Of a DNA stretch of 64,000 bases, positions 1 through 7,434 are shown one piece after another. Below the pieces are notes generated by a model. That model saw only the letters and a list, made by a program, of their open reading frames with translations. It was not told where the DNA came from and searched no databases. Position 1 is the stretch's first letter. The number at the start of each line of letters is the position of its first letter. A program made the translations under genes and the position numbers. Origin of the DNA: Halomarinibacterium sp034670265 (GTDB taxonomy: Bacteria; Bacteroidota; Bacteroidia; Flavobacteriales; Flavobacteriaceae); assembly GCA_034670265.1 (NCBI GenBank), contig JAXMNU010000002.1, positions 1 to 64,000 of the forward strand, given 5' to 3'.

Positions 1-54
1 TCACAACAAAAAGCCCTCAAAAAAATCTCAGGTATTCTACTTAGTCTAGTTTAA
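1..54 (+). CDS. 3' end of an unidentified gene (partial)
   Basis: Frame 1 is open from the window edge to a TAA at 52-54 and encodes 17 residues ending in GILLSLV. The composition (basic, then hydrophobic) is compatible with the C-terminus of a real protein, but so short a stretch cannot be assigned. It could equally be chance. Confidence 0.3.
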   Translation, partial: SQQKALKKISGILLSLV

Positions 55-371
55 TTTTCGTCTGAAAATAATTCATCTTAATGAACCATCTTCTACGCTG
101 TCAATTTCAATATATCAATGAACTCTTACTAGATAGATGTGATGGAATTGAACCATCTATTAAATCACCAAATCATCTTTTTTCAACCTCATACCTCCCC
201 CTTAAGCGGCTGCAAATATACAACTGCTTTTTTCAATTAACCAAAACTATTATTAAAAAAATTCAACCTTTTTTATCAACAGTTTATAAACACTTGAATG
301 CTTGAAGGTTGAGTGATTTTTTTCAAAAAGCGGAACTACCAATTTACGATATTTCATAAAAGTGTGCAAGT
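55..371. other. 317-bp gene-free stretch with one outward promoter
   Basis: No convincing gene is seen. A 74-codon frame at 81-305 has no family resemblance, and a good minus-strand promoter element lies inside it. A small hairpin (GATGG/CCATC, 141-157) has a TTCAATT loop like a tRNA T-arm, but no matching acceptor stem or anticodon arm is present. Confidence 0.5.
213..220 (-). promoter_or_regulatory. Bacteroidota -7 promoter element (TATATTTG)
   Basis: The minus strand reads TATATTTG, a perfect match to TAnnTTTG, followed by CAGCCGC. It would start a transcript near 206 heading towards the left window edge, where no minus-strand gene is visible. It may serve an RNA or a gene beyond the edge. 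Confidence 0.5.
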
Positions 372-1079
372 TTATTTTACGGAATTATTCCAATGAGAAG
401 TTAATTCTAAATAATCAATATCAAAAGCTGGTTTTTGCCTAACTAATAGACCGGACTGAAAAGAACGTTCTAAAATGTCTTCAATTAAATAATCCTCCTT
501 TACTTCATAGGGTAGATATTCTTCTTTTAATGAAATATCAAACAGACTTGCAGTCGTGTTATACCAAAAGGCCCTCCATCCTGTCCTGAGTTCTTTAACC
601 AAATCAAATGCTGTTCTTCCTGTTTGTCGATGGATAAGCTTTACAAGTATTTGCCCTTCTGTGCGGGTTAGTTTTTTTAGCTCTTCAGAAAATTCTTCTT
701 CTATGTATTTCTGAATGCGTTTTGTGTACTTCCTTTTTAATCTTTTACTTTCAATGGTGTTTAGCCTTTCGGTCATTACAGTTAATCTTTCCGAAGCCAA
801 CTTTGCAAAAGGGTATACTTTTCTTGTTTTTCTTCTAAGGATTAAATAACGTCTTCTATCTTCTTTAGAATTAAATTGTAACTTATTTAATAAGACTACT
901 TCTTCCAAGTCAATAAATTCCCTTGGGATAGTATCTCCTTCAATGATATAATAGTACACCTCAGAAGTATCACTTTTTACTTCATTATAAGAAATAGTAT
1001 CCTGCCCAAACAGGCAATTGGATATTACTATTGTTAATATAAAAACTATGTGTTTCAAAAAAGATATTTTTAAATGCAA
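372..1079 (-). CDS. DUF4294 family secreted protein
   Basis: The 235-residue protein has an N-terminal hydrophobic signal segment ending near FGQ, then a basic helical domain with RKTRKVYPFAKLASERL, the hallmark of the flavobacterial DUF4294 family. Its function is unknown; the signal suggests periplasmic or envelope location. The frame has no early ATG: the two candidate starts (residue 1, and residue 8 just before KHIVFILT) are both TTG. The second would give the more typical signal peptide. It is divergent from the M42 peptidase, with both promoters in the short shared intergenic region. Confidence 0.8.
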   Translation of the reverse strand: MHLKISFLKHIVFILTIVISNCLFGQDTISYNEVKSDTSEVYYYIIEGDTIPREFIDLEEVVLLNKLQFNSKEDRRRYLILRRKTRKVYPFAKLASERLTVMTERLNTIESKRLKRKYTKRIQKYIEEEFSEELKKLTRTEGQILVKLIHRQTGRTAFDLVKELRTGWRAFWYNTTASLFDISLKEEYLPYEVKEDYLIEDILERSFQSGLLVRQKPAFDIDYLELTSHWNNSVK

Positions 1080-1102
1080 TTGTCTTTCTTCTAAAATCGT
1101 TC

Positions 1103-1110
1103 CAAAAATA
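1103..1110 (-). promoter_or_regulatory. -7 element (TATTTTTG) for the DUF4294 gene
   Basis: The minus strand reads TATTTTTG about 24 bases before the TTG start, a perfect TAnnTTTG match. No clear TTG -33 box is present at the usual spacing. Confidence 0.5.
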
Positions 1111-1144
1111 ACAAATTGACGTGGGAAGGTTATTAATTAATTCC

Positions 1145-1152
1145 TAATTTTG
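1145..1152 (+). promoter_or_regulatory. -7 element (TAATTTTG) for the M42 peptidase gene
   Basis: TAATTTTG matches TAnnTTTG and puts the transcript start near 1158. It overlaps the upstream in-frame TTG at 1150, so that codon should not be transcribed. This supports the ATG at 1174 as the true start. Confidence 0.5.
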
Positions 1153-1173
1153 AATGCAATTAAAAATACCAAT

Positions 1174-2259
1174 ATGGCAAAATCAATTTTGAATAAAAAA
1201 TCGCTTACTTTTTTAGAAAAATATCTTAATAATGCATCTCCAACTGGGTACGAATGGGATGGGCAAAAAATGTGGATGGAATATTTAAAACCCTATGTAG
1301 ATGAATTTATTACAGACACCTATGGCACTGCTGTAGCCGTAATTAACCCAAAAGCTAAGTATAAAGTTGTAATTGAAGGGCATGCCGATGAAATTTCGTG
1401 GTATGTAAACTACATTAGTGACAATGGTCTTATCTATGTTATACGTAATGGAGGTAGTGACCATCAAATTGCACCATCTAAAGTAGTAAATATCCATACT
1501 AAGGGTGGAATTTTAAAAGGAGTTTTTGGTTGGCCAGCAATTCATACCAGAAACAAATCGAAAGAAGAACCCCCAAAGCCTGAAAATATCTTTATTGATA
1601 TTGGTGCAAATGACAAAAAAGAAGTTGAGGAAATGGGTGTCCATGTAGGCTGTGTGATTACCTACCCCGATGAATTTCACATTTTAAACAAAGATAAATT
1701 TGTATGCCGAGCTTTAGATAATAGGATGGGTGGATTTATGATTGCTGAAGTAGCTCGCCTACTTCACGAAAATAAAAAGAAACTACCTTTTGGACTCTAT
1801 ATTACTAATTCTGTTCAAGAGGAAATTGGGTTACGTGGAGCTCAAATGATTACGGAACGGATAAAGCCAAATGTAGCTATTGTCACCGATGTAACTCACG
1901 ATACAACAACCCCAATGATTGATAAAAAGAAGCAAGGACACGCAAAAATTGGAGAAGGTCCTGTAATTGCTTATGCACCAGCAGTGCAGCAAAAACTTCG
2001 GGATTTAATTATAGATGCTGCTGAAAAAAATAAAATACCTTTTCAGAGGGCTGCACTTTCTAGAGCCACAGGAACAGATACCGATGCATTTGCCTATAGT
2101 AATGGCGGTGTTGCAAGTGCGCTCATTTCATTGCCCCTACGATATATGCACACCACCGTTGAGATGGTCCATAGAGAGGATGTAGAAAATGTGATTAAAC
2201 TTATTTATGAGTCCTTACTCAATTTAAAAGACGGAGAAACTTTTAGTTATTTCGATTAA
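1174..2259 (+). CDS. M42 family metallopeptidase (aminopeptidase)
   Basis: A 361-residue cytosolic aminopeptidase of the M42 (PepA/TET/FrvX) family, which forms large dodecameric shells and trims peptides using two metal ions. Metal and catalytic residues are visible: H70 in EGHADE, D182 in RALDNRMGG, the E216/E217 pair in VQEEIGLRGA, D239 in IVTDV, and H326 in RYMHTTVE. Length is normal for the family. The ATG at 1174 is preferred to the in-frame TTG at 1150, which lies inside the promoter element. A strong terminator follows, so the gene is probably monocistronic. Confidence 0.93.
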   Translation: MAKSILNKKSLTFLEKYLNNASPTGYEWDGQKMWMEYLKPYVDEFITDTYGTAVAVINPKAKYKVVIEGHADEISWYVNYISDNGLIYVIRNGGSDHQIAPSKVVNIHTKGGILKGVFGWPAIHTRNKSKEEPPKPENIFIDIGANDKKEVEEMGVHVGCVITYPDEFHILNKDKFVCRALDNRMGGFMIAEVARLLHENKKKLPFGLYITNSVQEEIGLRGAQMITERIKPNVAIVTDVTHDTTTPMIDKKKQGHAKIGEGPVIAYAPAVQQKLRDLIIDAAEKNKIPFQRAALSRATGTDTDAFAYSNGGVASALISLPLRYMHTTVEMVHREDVENVIKLIYESLLNLKDGETFSYFD

Positions 2260-2272
2260 ATAAATACCGAAA

Positions 2273-2298
2273 GGGGAGCCAATGGCTCCCCTTTTTTT
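2273..2298 (+). terminator. Rho-independent terminator after the M42 peptidase gene
   Basis: A perfect 8-bp stem (GGGGAGCC at 2273-2280, GGCTCCCC at 2284-2291) with a 3-base loop is followed by seven T. A near-consensus -7 box (TATCTTTA, 2298-2305) begins right after it and may serve the next gene. Confidence 0.9.
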
Positions 2299-2322
2299 AT
2301 CTTTAACCCAAAGATTCCGTAA

Positions 2323-3747
2323 ATGCTTTTTAATTCTTTTGATTTTGGCTTCTTCCTAGTCATTGCCTATTGCATTTACTGGGCTATTTGGGTTAAAAGA
2401 CTGAAAGCACAAAACCTCTTTATTTTAGCTGCGAGTTATTTTTTTTACGCCTTCTGGGATTGGCGGTTTTTACTACTTATTATTGCCAGTTCTTTAGTTG
2501 ATTATTTTGCTGGACGCTACATTGAAAAAACTCAAAGTATTTCAAAAAAGAAAATACTTCTGTGGTCAAGTATTGTCTGGAATTTAGGGGTATTATTTCT
2601 ATTTAAATATTTCAACTTCTTTATTGAAAGTTTTGAAACCTTATTTACTATTAAAGCCTCTTCGGGTTATAACTTTTGGAATGTTGCTATCCCCGTAGGA
2701 TTAAGCTTTTACACTTTCCAAACAATGAGCTACACCATTGATGTCTACAAAAAGAAAATTACACCTACCAAAAACTTACTTCATTTCCTTTGCTTTGTAA
2801 GTTTCTTTCCTCAATTGGTTGCGGGACCCATTGAAAAAGCTAAAGATTTAATTCCGCAGTTTGCAAAAAAAAGAGTTTTCAATCTTCAGCAGTCCAAAGA
2901 AGGTTTACGGCAAATCCTATGGGGGTTATTTAAAAAAATTATTATTGCCGAAAAGTTGGGTTTGGCTGTGGATATGGTGTACAATCAACCAGCCGATTAT
3001 AACTTTATTACCCTTCTCTTTGCAGGTTTTTTGTTTTTCTTTCAACTATATTGTGATTTTTCAGGATACACCGACATTGCCATTGGTACGGCTAAATTAT
3101 TCGGATTTAAACTCAGTAAAAACTTTAACCTCCCCTATTTGGCGAGGAGTATTTCAGAATTTTGGCAACGATGGCACATCACACTCACGCGATGGTTTAC
3201 CGATTATTGCTACATTCCGTTTGTTTCTTCTTTCAGAACAAGTTCGGCGATTAGTGCCATCGGAGTTATATTAACAATGACGTTAGTTGGTTTTTGGCAC
3301 GGAGCCAATTGGACGTTTTTATTATTTGGACTTATTAATGGAGTGATAATGGTTATTGAACGATTACCTATATTCTCAAAAAAAGAAACCCTCGAGAGTA
3401 AATTATTTTCAGCACCGCGGATAATTTCACTAATCTATATGACTTCAGCGTACACGCTACTTTCCCTCATATTTAGAGCACAGAATTACGAACAAATGAG
3501 TGTCATTTTTAGCCGAATATTTGGTTTTGCTTGGGATGGAGCGTTTACCACTCTTATTGGTTGGAAACTGGGTTATTTAGCGTTTTTGATAGTTGTTGAA
3601 CTTTACTTTAAAGCCAAGGATTACCCTTTTCAACATTTTGAAAAATGGGCGCCAAGACCCTTTCGTTGGGCTGCATACTATGTCCTTATATTTATAATTA
3701 TTCGGTATGCCGAACCTAAAGAGGCCTTTATTTATTTTCAGTTTTAA
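2323..3747 (+). CDS. MBOAT family O-acyltransferase (AlgI-like)
   Basis: A 474-residue polytopic inner-membrane protein of the membrane-bound O-acyltransferase family. The signatures are present: the ARSISEFWQRWHITLTRW block and the active-site His326 in GFWHGANW. AlgI-type members move acyl (often acetyl) groups across the membrane to decorate an extracellular polysaccharide, teichoic acid or similar polymer. The start codon of the next gene overlaps its stop (TAATG), so it is translationally coupled to an SGNH-like partner, the usual arrangement for a two-component acylation machine. The acceptor cannot be told from sequence, and the main polysaccharide locus is over 30 kb away. Confidence 0.9.
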   Translation: MLFNSFDFGFFLVIAYCIYWAIWVKRLKAQNLFILAASYFFYAFWDWRFLLLIIASSLVDYFAGRYIEKTQSISKKKILLWSSIVWNLGVLFLFKYFNFFIESFETLFTIKASSGYNFWNVAIPVGLSFYTFQTMSYTIDVYKKKITPTKNLLHFLCFVSFFPQLVAGPIEKAKDLIPQFAKKRVFNLQQSKEGLRQILWGLFKKIIIAEKLGLAVDMVYNQPADYNFITLLFAGFLFFFQLYCDFSGYTDIAIGTAKLFGFKLSKNFNLPYLARSISEFWQRWHITLTRWFTDYCYIPFVSSFRTSSAISAIGVILTMTLVGFWHGANWTFLLFGLINGVIMVIERLPIFSKKETLESKLFSAPRIISLIYMTSAYTLLSLIFRAQNYEQMSVIFSRIFGFAWDGAFTTLIGWKLGYLAFLIVVELYFKAKDYPFQHFEKWAPRPFRWAAYYVLIFIIIRYAEPKEAFIYFQF

Positions 3748-4685
3748 TGCAGCGTAAGTTTCTAACATATAGCCTTTTATTTTTTATTCCAATAGTATTG
3801 GCCTATGTGGGAATAGAATGGGCTACAAATAAAATTCCTTCAACGTATTCAGTAAATCAAAAATATATTGAAAAGGAAAGTCAGAATATAGAGTCCCTTG
3901 TTTTAGGCTCTTCACATTTAATGAATGCTATAAATGCTGAATGGCTTCAATCTCCAACGTTAAATTTAGCCTCTGGAAATCAACTCTTAGACACCGATTT
4001 TAAGCTATTTCTAGGAATGAATAAAAAGCTCCCTGCATTAAAGAATGTAGTTTTAGAGGTTTCTTATAGTCATTTTGAAATCCAGCCTAACGGAAAGGAC
4101 TTCTGGAAGAACAGCCTCTATCTCAAATATTATGATGTGAATTGCTTTGAACGAACAACCTATTTTAAAGACAAATTTATTTACCTTTCTAACCCTACTT
4201 TCTTTTCTGAAAGAATTAAAGAATATTATATAGATAAAAAGCATACACCAAGAATCAATTCTTTTGGTTTTAATAAAAATGATGAATTTGGTAGATTTAA
4301 AAATTTGAATTATAAAAAGGATAAAATTGATTCCCTATTTCGCTTCAGAATAAATACGGAACCTAACTTAAAACTTTTTGAAGCGAACGTTACAACTCTT
4401 TTTGAACTTCTTGATTCATTAAAAAAACAAAACAAAAATGTTGTGATTTCTACTACACCTATGTATGTAAGCTTTCTTAAAAAAAGAAACTCTGAAATTT
4501 TAAACAGAAGGGACAGTCTTTTTAATGTGATTCAAAAAAAATATCCTGAAGTAAAATTCCTAACTACCGAAACAGACACCATTCATTATTCGCTGAAGAA
4601 CTTTTGGAATCACAGTCATTTAAATCCTAGTGGTGCTAAAATTTTCACCAAACAATTAGATTCTATTATAGCAACGTTTAGGTAG
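3747..4685 (+). CDS. SGNH-like periplasmic partner of the MBOAT acyltransferase
   Basis: A 312-residue protein with one N-terminal membrane anchor (residues 5-25) and a periplasmic domain. LVLGSSHLMNA resembles block I of SGNH hydrolases (the Ser after GS), and NHSHLNPSGA near the C-terminus resembles block V (the HxH..NxxG part). It therefore fits the AlgJ/AlgX/DltD-like partners that complete MBOAT-driven O-acylation. Its ATG overlaps the MBOAT stop by one base. The last 8 bases overlap the 3' end of the convergent symporter gene. The family assignment rests on motifs and context. Confidence 0.7.
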   Translation: MQRKFLTYSLLFFIPIVLAYVGIEWATNKIPSTYSVNQKYIEKESQNIESLVLGSSHLMNAINAEWLQSPTLNLASGNQLLDTDFKLFLGMNKKLPALKNVVLEVSYSHFEIQPNGKDFWKNSLYLKYYDVNCFERTTYFKDKFIYLSNPTFFSERIKEYYIDKKHTPRINSFGFNKNDEFGRFKNLNYKKDKIDSLFRFRINTEPNLKLFEANVTTLFELLDSLKKQNKNVVISTTPMYVSFLKKRNSEILNRRDSLFNVIQKKYPEVKFLTTETDTIHYSLKNFWNHSHLNPSGAKIFTKQLDSIIATFR

Positions 4686-6066
4686 TTTTATCCTTCAGTT
4701 TTGCAAAATATTTTTTTGCTTCTTCTATCACTTTAGGGGCTAAAATAATGGTGGATAACATCGTTGGGATAGCCATCAACGCAAAAAACGTATCAATAAG
4801 ATTGAGCATGGTACTTAAGGTGGTTGTCGCACCTAAAAGAATACTTCCTATATAAAAGTAGTTGTAAATACTTTTGTTTTTAGCTCCAAATAGAAACGAC
4901 ATACATTTTGTGCCATAATACGAATATGAAAAGAGCGAAGAAATACTGAAAATTAAAATACACAACAACAAACCATATTTACCAAAATACGGAATAGCAT
5001 TCCCGAAAGCAGTAGCGGTTAGTGAAACCCCATTACTATCACTCGTTTCCCAAACTCCAGTAACCAAAATAGCCAAAGCCGTTAACGAACATACTATTAA
5101 GGTATCAATCGCAGGACCCAACATAGCAACTAATCCCTCACGAATGGGTTCGTTGGTTCTAGCCGCTCCGTGCGCCATGGGTGCTGTTCCAATACCCGCT
5201 TCATTCGAAAATGCCCCACGTCTAATTCCTAATAAAATGAGCCCCCCAACAACACCACCTAAAAAGGCATCGCCTTTATAAAAGGAAGCTGAAAAAGCAT
5301 CGGTAAAAATAAGCTTCACATAATACGGGACGACTTCATAATTCACCCCTAAAATAATGAGTACTAATCCAAAGTATAGCACAACCATTGTAGGTACTAA
5401 TTTTTCTGCAGTTTTGCTAATTCGCGATAAGCCTCCTAAAATAACAAAGGCTGTAATTGTGGCTAGAATAATTCCAATAACCAAATCCGATTTAAAACCC
5501 ATCGACAGTCCCGCAGGTTCTAACAAAATATCATCAATCGCTTGTGTAAGCTGATTCACATTAAAAACAGGAAGCGCTCCAATAAGTCCTGAAATACTAA
5601 ACATCACCGCAAGAGGTTTCCACTTTTTTCCAAGCCCTTCCATAATAAAATACATTGGGCCACCCTGGGTTTTGCCTTCGCTATCTTTTCCTCTAAAAAG
5701 AATAGCCAACGTTGCCGTAAAAAACTTTGTAGACATACCAATTACGGCACTTACCCACATCCAAAAAACAGCTCCTGGTCCTCCCAAAGTAATTGCCACT
5801 GCTACGCCAGCAATATTACCCATTCCAACGGTGGCAGACAAGGCGGTGGTTAATGCCTGAAAATGAGAAATCTCCCCTTCATCATTTGCATCGTCATATT
5901 TTCCGCGTAAAACAGCTACTGCGTGAAATAAATACCGAAAGGGTAAAAACCGAATTCGAATCAATAAATACAGCCCCCCTCCTATTAAAATTATGAGTAA
6001 TGGCAAGCCCCAGGCAATGGAGGCCATTTGTGAGGTTAATTGTTCAAAAGCATTAAAAATATCCAA
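4678..6066 (-). CDS. Alanine/glycine:cation symporter family protein (AGCS)
   Basis: A 462-residue inner-membrane transporter with about 11 hydrophobic segments. The AGCS signature GAFSNEAGIGTAPMAHGAA is intact, as is the N-terminal FRYLFHAV region and the ALSATVGMGNIAGVA segment. Family members import alanine or glycine with sodium. The gene converges on the SGNH-like gene with an 8-base overlap and no terminator in between. It is divergent from the acyloxyacyl hydrolase gene. Confidence 0.92.
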   Translation of the reverse strand: MDIFNAFEQLTSQMASIAWGLPLLIILIGGGLYLLIRIRFLPFRYLFHAVAVLRGKYDDANDEGEISHFQALTTALSATVGMGNIAGVAVAITLGGPGAVFWMWVSAVIGMSTKFFTATLAILFRGKDSEGKTQGGPMYFIMEGLGKKWKPLAVMFSISGLIGALPVFNVNQLTQAIDDILLEPAGLSMGFKSDLVIGIILATITAFVILGGLSRISKTAEKLVPTMVVLYFGLVLIILGVNYEVVPYYVKLIFTDAFSASFYKGDAFLGGVVGGLILLGIRRGAFSNEAGIGTAPMAHGAARTNEPIREGLVAMLGPAIDTLIVCSLTALAILVTGVWETSDSNGVSLTATAFGNAIPYFGKYGLLLCILIFSISSLFSYSYYGTKCMSFLFGAKNKSIYNYFYIGSILLGATTTLSTMLNLIDTFFALMAIPTMLSTIILAPKVIEEAKKYFAKLKDKTT

Positions 6067-6131
6067 TGGTGTTTTTTCTTATTGCAATTTATAATTTTAA
6101 AATTCAAATCAAATGTTTTTATTTGTACTGA

Positions 6132-7388
6132 ATGAAAAACATACTAACCACTTTATTTTTCATAAGTACTTTTTGTGCAATTTCACAAGAGACTTTTGTT
6201 ACAAAGGCTTCGGAATATATCATTACGCCAGAATTTATGTTGGGTATTTCAGCTGAAGCAAACGATTTCTTTCCAGATAGGTCACTTCAAAAACAGCTTA
6301 TTATTGGGTTTGGAAGAGAACATACTAACAATCCTCAAGAATGGGCTTATTGGCTCAATGCACCTAAAACGGCTATTAATCTAGGAGTAACAGATTTTGG
6401 TAACTCGGAAGAAATTGGATATGCTTTTTCTGCTATGCCCATAATTGAATTTAATATTTTTAAAAGTAAAAGACTCAAAATTCTGACTGGTATGGGAATT
6501 TCCTATTTTCCTATAAAGTATGATCCAGTTGATAACCCATTTAACCAAGCAATTACAACCGATATATCGTGGTCATTTCGCGCTGGCTTTAATTACGAAT
6601 TTATTAAAACCGAAAAGTTAGATTGGCGTATTGGTATTGGGTATTACCACCACTCGAATGGTCATACCAAATTACCCAACCAAGGGTTAAATTCATTTTT
6701 AGGTAGTTTTTCCATAGACATTAAGAATCCATATAATAAGAGTGTTGGTGCGGTACCTTCAGAAAAAGTGATTCCAGAAAAAAGCAAATATTCTTTTGCA
6801 TCACTGCGTTTTGGTTTAGGAAATAATGTTTTATCGCTTGCTTTTAATGACAAAAAACCTATTTATACACTTGCAGGTGAATATGGCAAAGTCATTAACA
6901 AAACCTACCGATTGGGAGTTGGTTTTTATTACCGCTACTATGACCATTATTATGATTATATAAATAATAATGAATCCTTAGTTCAAGACGGAAGAGAGTT
7001 TGAAGATTTAAAAAATAGCTCTTTGCTAAATGCTTCAGCCTTTGGATTAACTGTTAACGGTGAGTTTTTATTGAATCACGTTGGAATTGATTTACAAATT
7101 GGAGTGAATGTGTTTAAACCAGCTTATAAAATAGATTGGCGAATTAATGAAGGTTGGGACAATACACCTCGCGAAATCCCTTTGGATTGGCAATTAGGCG
7201 AGTTTACCACAAAATTTAAACTGAAGCATCTTATATCCTCCCGAATGGGACTTAAATACTACTTATTTGGAACAAACGATGTCCCTAAACATAACCTTTT
7301 TGTTGCTGCACATATAAATTCAAATTTAGGACAAGCCGATTTTACAGAGTTTAGCTTAGGGTATGTGTATAGTTTTAAAAACAAATAA
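6132..7388 (+). CDS. Acyloxyacyl hydrolase family (PagL-like) outer membrane protein, long form
   Basis: A signal peptide (residues 1-19, ending CAISQ) is followed by a beta-strand-rich domain containing YHHSNGH (H173, H174, S175) and PNQGLNSF. These match the catalytic His-Ser region of PagL-type lipid A 3-O-deacylases, which sit in the outer membrane. At 418 residues it is more than twice the size of classical PagL (about 170-180). The remaining C-terminal half (residues about 215-418) is also amphipathic-strand-rich and may be a second barrel. The third catalytic acid is not obvious. Substrate is therefore an inference. Confidence 0.7.
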   Translation: MKNILTTLFFISTFCAISQETFVTKASEYIITPEFMLGISAEANDFFPDRSLQKQLIIGFGREHTNNPQEWAYWLNAPKTAINLGVTDFGNSEEIGYAFSAMPIIEFNIFKSKRLKILTGMGISYFPIKYDPVDNPFNQAITTDISWSFRAGFNYEFIKTEKLDWRIGIGYYHHSNGHTKLPNQGLNSFLGSFSIDIKNPYNKSVGAVPSEKVIPEKSKYSFASLRFGLGNNVLSLAFNDKKPIYTLAGEYGKVINKTYRLGVGFYYRYYDHYYDYINNNESLVQDGREFEDLKNSSLLNASAFGLTVNGEFLLNHVGIDLQIGVNVFKPAYKIDWRINEGWDNTPREIPLDWQLGEFTTKFKLKHLISSRMGLKYYLFGTNDVPKHNLFVAAHINSNLGQADFTEFSLGYVYSFKNK

Positions 7389-7410
7389 GCCTCCTAAAAA
7401 AGGAGGCTTA
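7386..7410. terminator. Bidirectional terminator hairpin
   Basis: A perfect 9-bp stem (AAGCCTCCT at 7387-7395, AGGAGGCTT at 7401-7409) with an A5 loop overlaps the stop of the acyloxyacyl hydrolase gene. On the minus strand it is followed by a T-rich tract, so it can serve the convergent T9SS protein gene as well. Confidence 0.75.
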
Positions 7411-7434
7411 CCCTATCAAACTAATATTAACAAA

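Noticed and set aside
141..157. tRNA-like T-arm (GATGG-TTCAATT-CCATC on the minus strand)
   Set aside because: No acceptor partner, D-arm or anticodon arm could be found on either side, so it is not called a tRNA. It may be a chance hairpin.
81..305. 74-codon open frame
   Set aside because: No family resemblance or clear signal, and it overlaps a good minus-strand promoter. Considered chance.
1150..1173. Upstream TTG start for the M42 peptidase
   Set aside because: It overlaps the -7 element, so it would not be in the message. The ATG at 1174 gives the normal N-terminus.
2861..3274. 137-codon frame inside the MBOAT gene
   Set aside because: It lies wholly within a clearly coding MBOAT sequence in another frame. 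A shadow frame.
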